Assembly: GCF_002532535.1 (NCBI RefSeq)
Contig: NZ_NQWI01000035.1
Span: 1 to 44,139, forward strand
DNA: 44,139 nt
Reading direction: 5' to 3'
Source of the DNA: Candidatus Viridilinea mediisalina
GTDB taxonomy: Bacteria; Chloroflexota; Chloroflexia; Chloroflexales; Chloroflexaceae
In this document: positions 42,879 to 44,139 of the stretch, piece after piece
How positions within the stretch are numbered: position 1 is the first letter of the stretch
Layout: the number at the start of each line of letters is the position of its first letter
Notes under the pieces: generated by a model
What the model saw: the letters and a program-made list of their open reading frames with translations, nothing else
The model's database searches: none
What the model was told of the DNA's origin: nothing
Program-made: the position numbers and the translations under genes

Positions 42879-43201
42879 TCTGCGCCTTACGGCGGGGTGC
42901 GGGGAAGCTTCGCCTCATTCGCATTACATTTAGGGCTGCCGCCCTGAAACCCGCTTTGGGGCTACGCCCCAAGCCCCGTTTTGTGTTCCGTGTTGGCGGC
43001 TGCGCCGCCAACACGGAACACAAAGAGTTTGTTAGCGCGAAGAAGCCTTGGGTTCGCAGCCACCGTGCCGCTGGCTGAGCCTGTCGAAGCCAAGCGGCGC
43101 GGCCCAGGGATTTTTCGCGCTAACAAGAGTTTTTTGGAGGAGGCAAAGCCTCCCCCACCGGAGGGTTAATGTAATGCGTATGGGACGCAGTTGCAAAGCA
43201 C
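42879..43201. other. Spacer with the 259-bp composite palindrome element
   Basis: Between the ATPase stop (43202) and the permease start (42878). Almost all of it is the composite element at 42920-43178. No gene is seen; the operon reads through it. Confidence 0.7.
42920..43178. repeat. Composite element bounded by CGCATTACATT ends
   Basis: Ends CGCATTACATT (42920) and AATGTAATGCG (43168) are inverted. Inside are, in order, hairpins GGGCTGCCGCCC, GGGGCTACGCCCC, the family E palindrome (42980-43024, 21-nt arms), a family D element (43029-43127) and GGAGGAGGCAAAGCCTCCCCC. It is a set of concatenated palindromes. Confidence 0.75.
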
Positions 43202-44080
43202 CTATTGGCTATCCAAGCGTCGGCCCGTCACTGCGACAAAGACATCCTCCAAGGTTGCCTCGCGGCTATGGATGGTCTGCACGGTACTTGTGCGGAGCAC
43301 CTCCTGAAATGCAGCATTTTCGCCAAGCCCTGCAAGAGGAAACTCCGCATAGGCAAGTGTATCTTGTGCAGGCGAGGTTGCATGTGGGCGATACTCAACC
43401 CGCACATGAGCGCTGCCAAAGCGCAGACGCAACGCTCGTGGTGTGTCAATCTCCACAATGCGCCCGTCCACAATCAAGGCCACCCGGTCGCACAGTTCGT
43501 CAGCTAGGCCCATGTTGTGCGTGGTGAGGACGACAGTTCGCCCGGCGGCGCGCTGTTCCCGAATGAGTTGCTTGACCATACGGCCACTGACGGGATCAAG
43601 GCCGCTGGTTGGCTCGTCGAGGAAGATCAACTCAGGTTGATGCAGCAGCGCCCGCGCCACACTGAGGCGCGTCTGCATGCCTTTGGAAAAGCGTTCCACC
43701 GGCGTATCAGCATCGGCCAACAAGCCCAGCCGCTCTAGCAGCGGCCCAATCGCCAGCGTTGAAGCCTGATAGAGCGCCCCAAAATATTCAAGGTTGCGGC
43801 GCGCACTCAGGCGCAAAAAGTGGTTCGGCTGCTCAAAGGCAACCCCCACCCGCTCGTAATAGCTACTATCCCAACGCCGCACCTCGCGCCCAAAGACCTG
43901 CACGCCACCCTGGTAGCCATCCAGCAGTTTCATCAAAATCTTCTGCGTGGTAGACTTCCCGGCCCCACTCGGCCCCAAAAAGCCAAAGATTTCACCCGGC
44001 GCAACCTGAAAGCTCACAGCGTTCAGGGCCAACTCGCGCCCACTGGTGTAGCGATAACTCAACTGGTGTACGTCAATCAT
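43202..44080 (-). CDS. ABC exporter ATPase, first gene of operon
   Basis: The 292-residue protein has Walker A GPSGAGKST, Q-loop E-Q-P-N-H-F, signature F-S-K-G-M-Q-T-R-L, Walker B LIFLDEPTSGLD and H loop T-T-H-N-M. The C-terminal part (about 200-292) is a regulatory extension with a final E-A-T-L-E-D-V-F-V-A-V-T-G-R. It is paired with the two permeases downstream, across the composite element. Gene order (ATPase, permease, permease) resembles Rv2688c-Rv2687c-Rv2686c. Substrate unknown. Confidence 0.9.
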   Translation of the reverse strand: MIDVHQLSYRYTSGRELALNAVSFQVAPGEIFGFLGPSGAGKSTTQKILMKLLDGYQGGVQVFGREVRRWDSSYYERVGVAFEQPNHFLRLSARRNLEYFGALYQASTLAIGPLLERLGLLADADTPVERFSKGMQTRLSVARALLHQPELIFLDEPTSGLDPVSGRMVKQLIREQRAAGRTVVLTTHNMGLADELCDRVALIVDGRIVEIDTPRALRLRFGSAHVRVEYRPHATSPAQDTLAYAEFPLAGLGENAAFQEVLRTSTVQTIHSREATLEDVFVAVTGRRLDSQ

Positions 44081-44092
44081 GGTGATATAGTC

Positions 44093-44113
44093 TTCCAGAT
44101 AATGTTTCTGGAA
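44093..44113. promoter_or_regulatory. TTCCAGA palindrome before the ABC operon
   Basis: TTCCAGA (44093-44099) and TCTGGAA (44107-44113) flank a 7-nt centre, 13 nt upstream of the start codon. It could be an operator, or a remnant of the TIR of the 102-bp element (both share CTTCCAG and CTGGAAC). On the minus strand GGAAG also serves as a possible ribosome site. Confidence 0.4.
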
Positions 44114-44139
44114 CCTCTAGGATCGTGGGAGGGGTTTTC

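Overview
The window looks like a chromosomal segment of a GC-rich bacterium of the Chloroflexota, most likely class Chloroflexia (filamentous, gliding relatives of Chloroflexus, Roseiflexus and Herpetosiphon). This is inferred from the gene mix: DUF3352, DUF4058 and DUF3267 proteins, a DICT-GAF-B12 sensor beside an MglA-type GTPase, secreted beta-propeller and Ig-repeat proteins, many small palindromic repeats and defective mobile DNA. No rRNA, tRNA, CRISPR array or replication origin was seen, and the species cannot be named from sequence alone.

Layout. 1-4.4 kb: one large secreted protein (seven-blade propeller plus 12 Ig-like repeats), minus strand. 4.4-6.4 kb: a repeat-rich spacer and a GT4 glycosyltransferase. 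6.5-11.7 kb: two membrane-anchored proteins (GIDE-like and DUF3352), an M50-type peptidase and an AAA ATPase with a PD-(D/E)XK nuclease domain. 11.9-18.3 kb: a signalling island with a DICT-GAF-cobalamin-binding sensor, a histidine-kinase-like protein lacking its phospho-acceptor His, two Roadblock/LC7 proteins and an MglA-family GTPase. 18.5-26.8 kb: an orphan ABC-2 permease, GNAT enzymes including an AAC(3)-I-like one, a DUF3267 peptidase, a hybrid histidine kinase, an MNT antitoxin with a destroyed HEPN partner, a GNAT-membrane fusion and a DUF4058 protein. 27.2-31.3 kb: a defective IS4-type element and a deleted type I restriction hsdR. 31.7-36.8 kb: a secreted kelch protein, a LiaI/LiaF-like membrane protein and a NarL-type two-component pair. 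37.4-44.1 kb: two ABC-2 exporter operons on the minus strand.

The most interesting candidate system is at 11.9-18.3 kb. The cobalamin module carries the W-H...E-H constellation and base-off His of CarH-type adenosylcobalamin photoreceptors. It is followed by an ATP-binding kinase homologue with Asn at the His position, and then by an mglB-mglB-mglA-like operon. This suggests a light- or cobalamin-responsive input to a polarity/motility GTPase. The link is inferred from gene order and residues only.

The second theme is decay and repeats. At least seven families of short palindromic or MITE-like repeats fill nearly every spacer. One 102-bp element has inserted into another repeat. One modular family often sits exactly between a stop codon and the next start. 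hsdR, the IS4 transposase and hepT are all broken genes.
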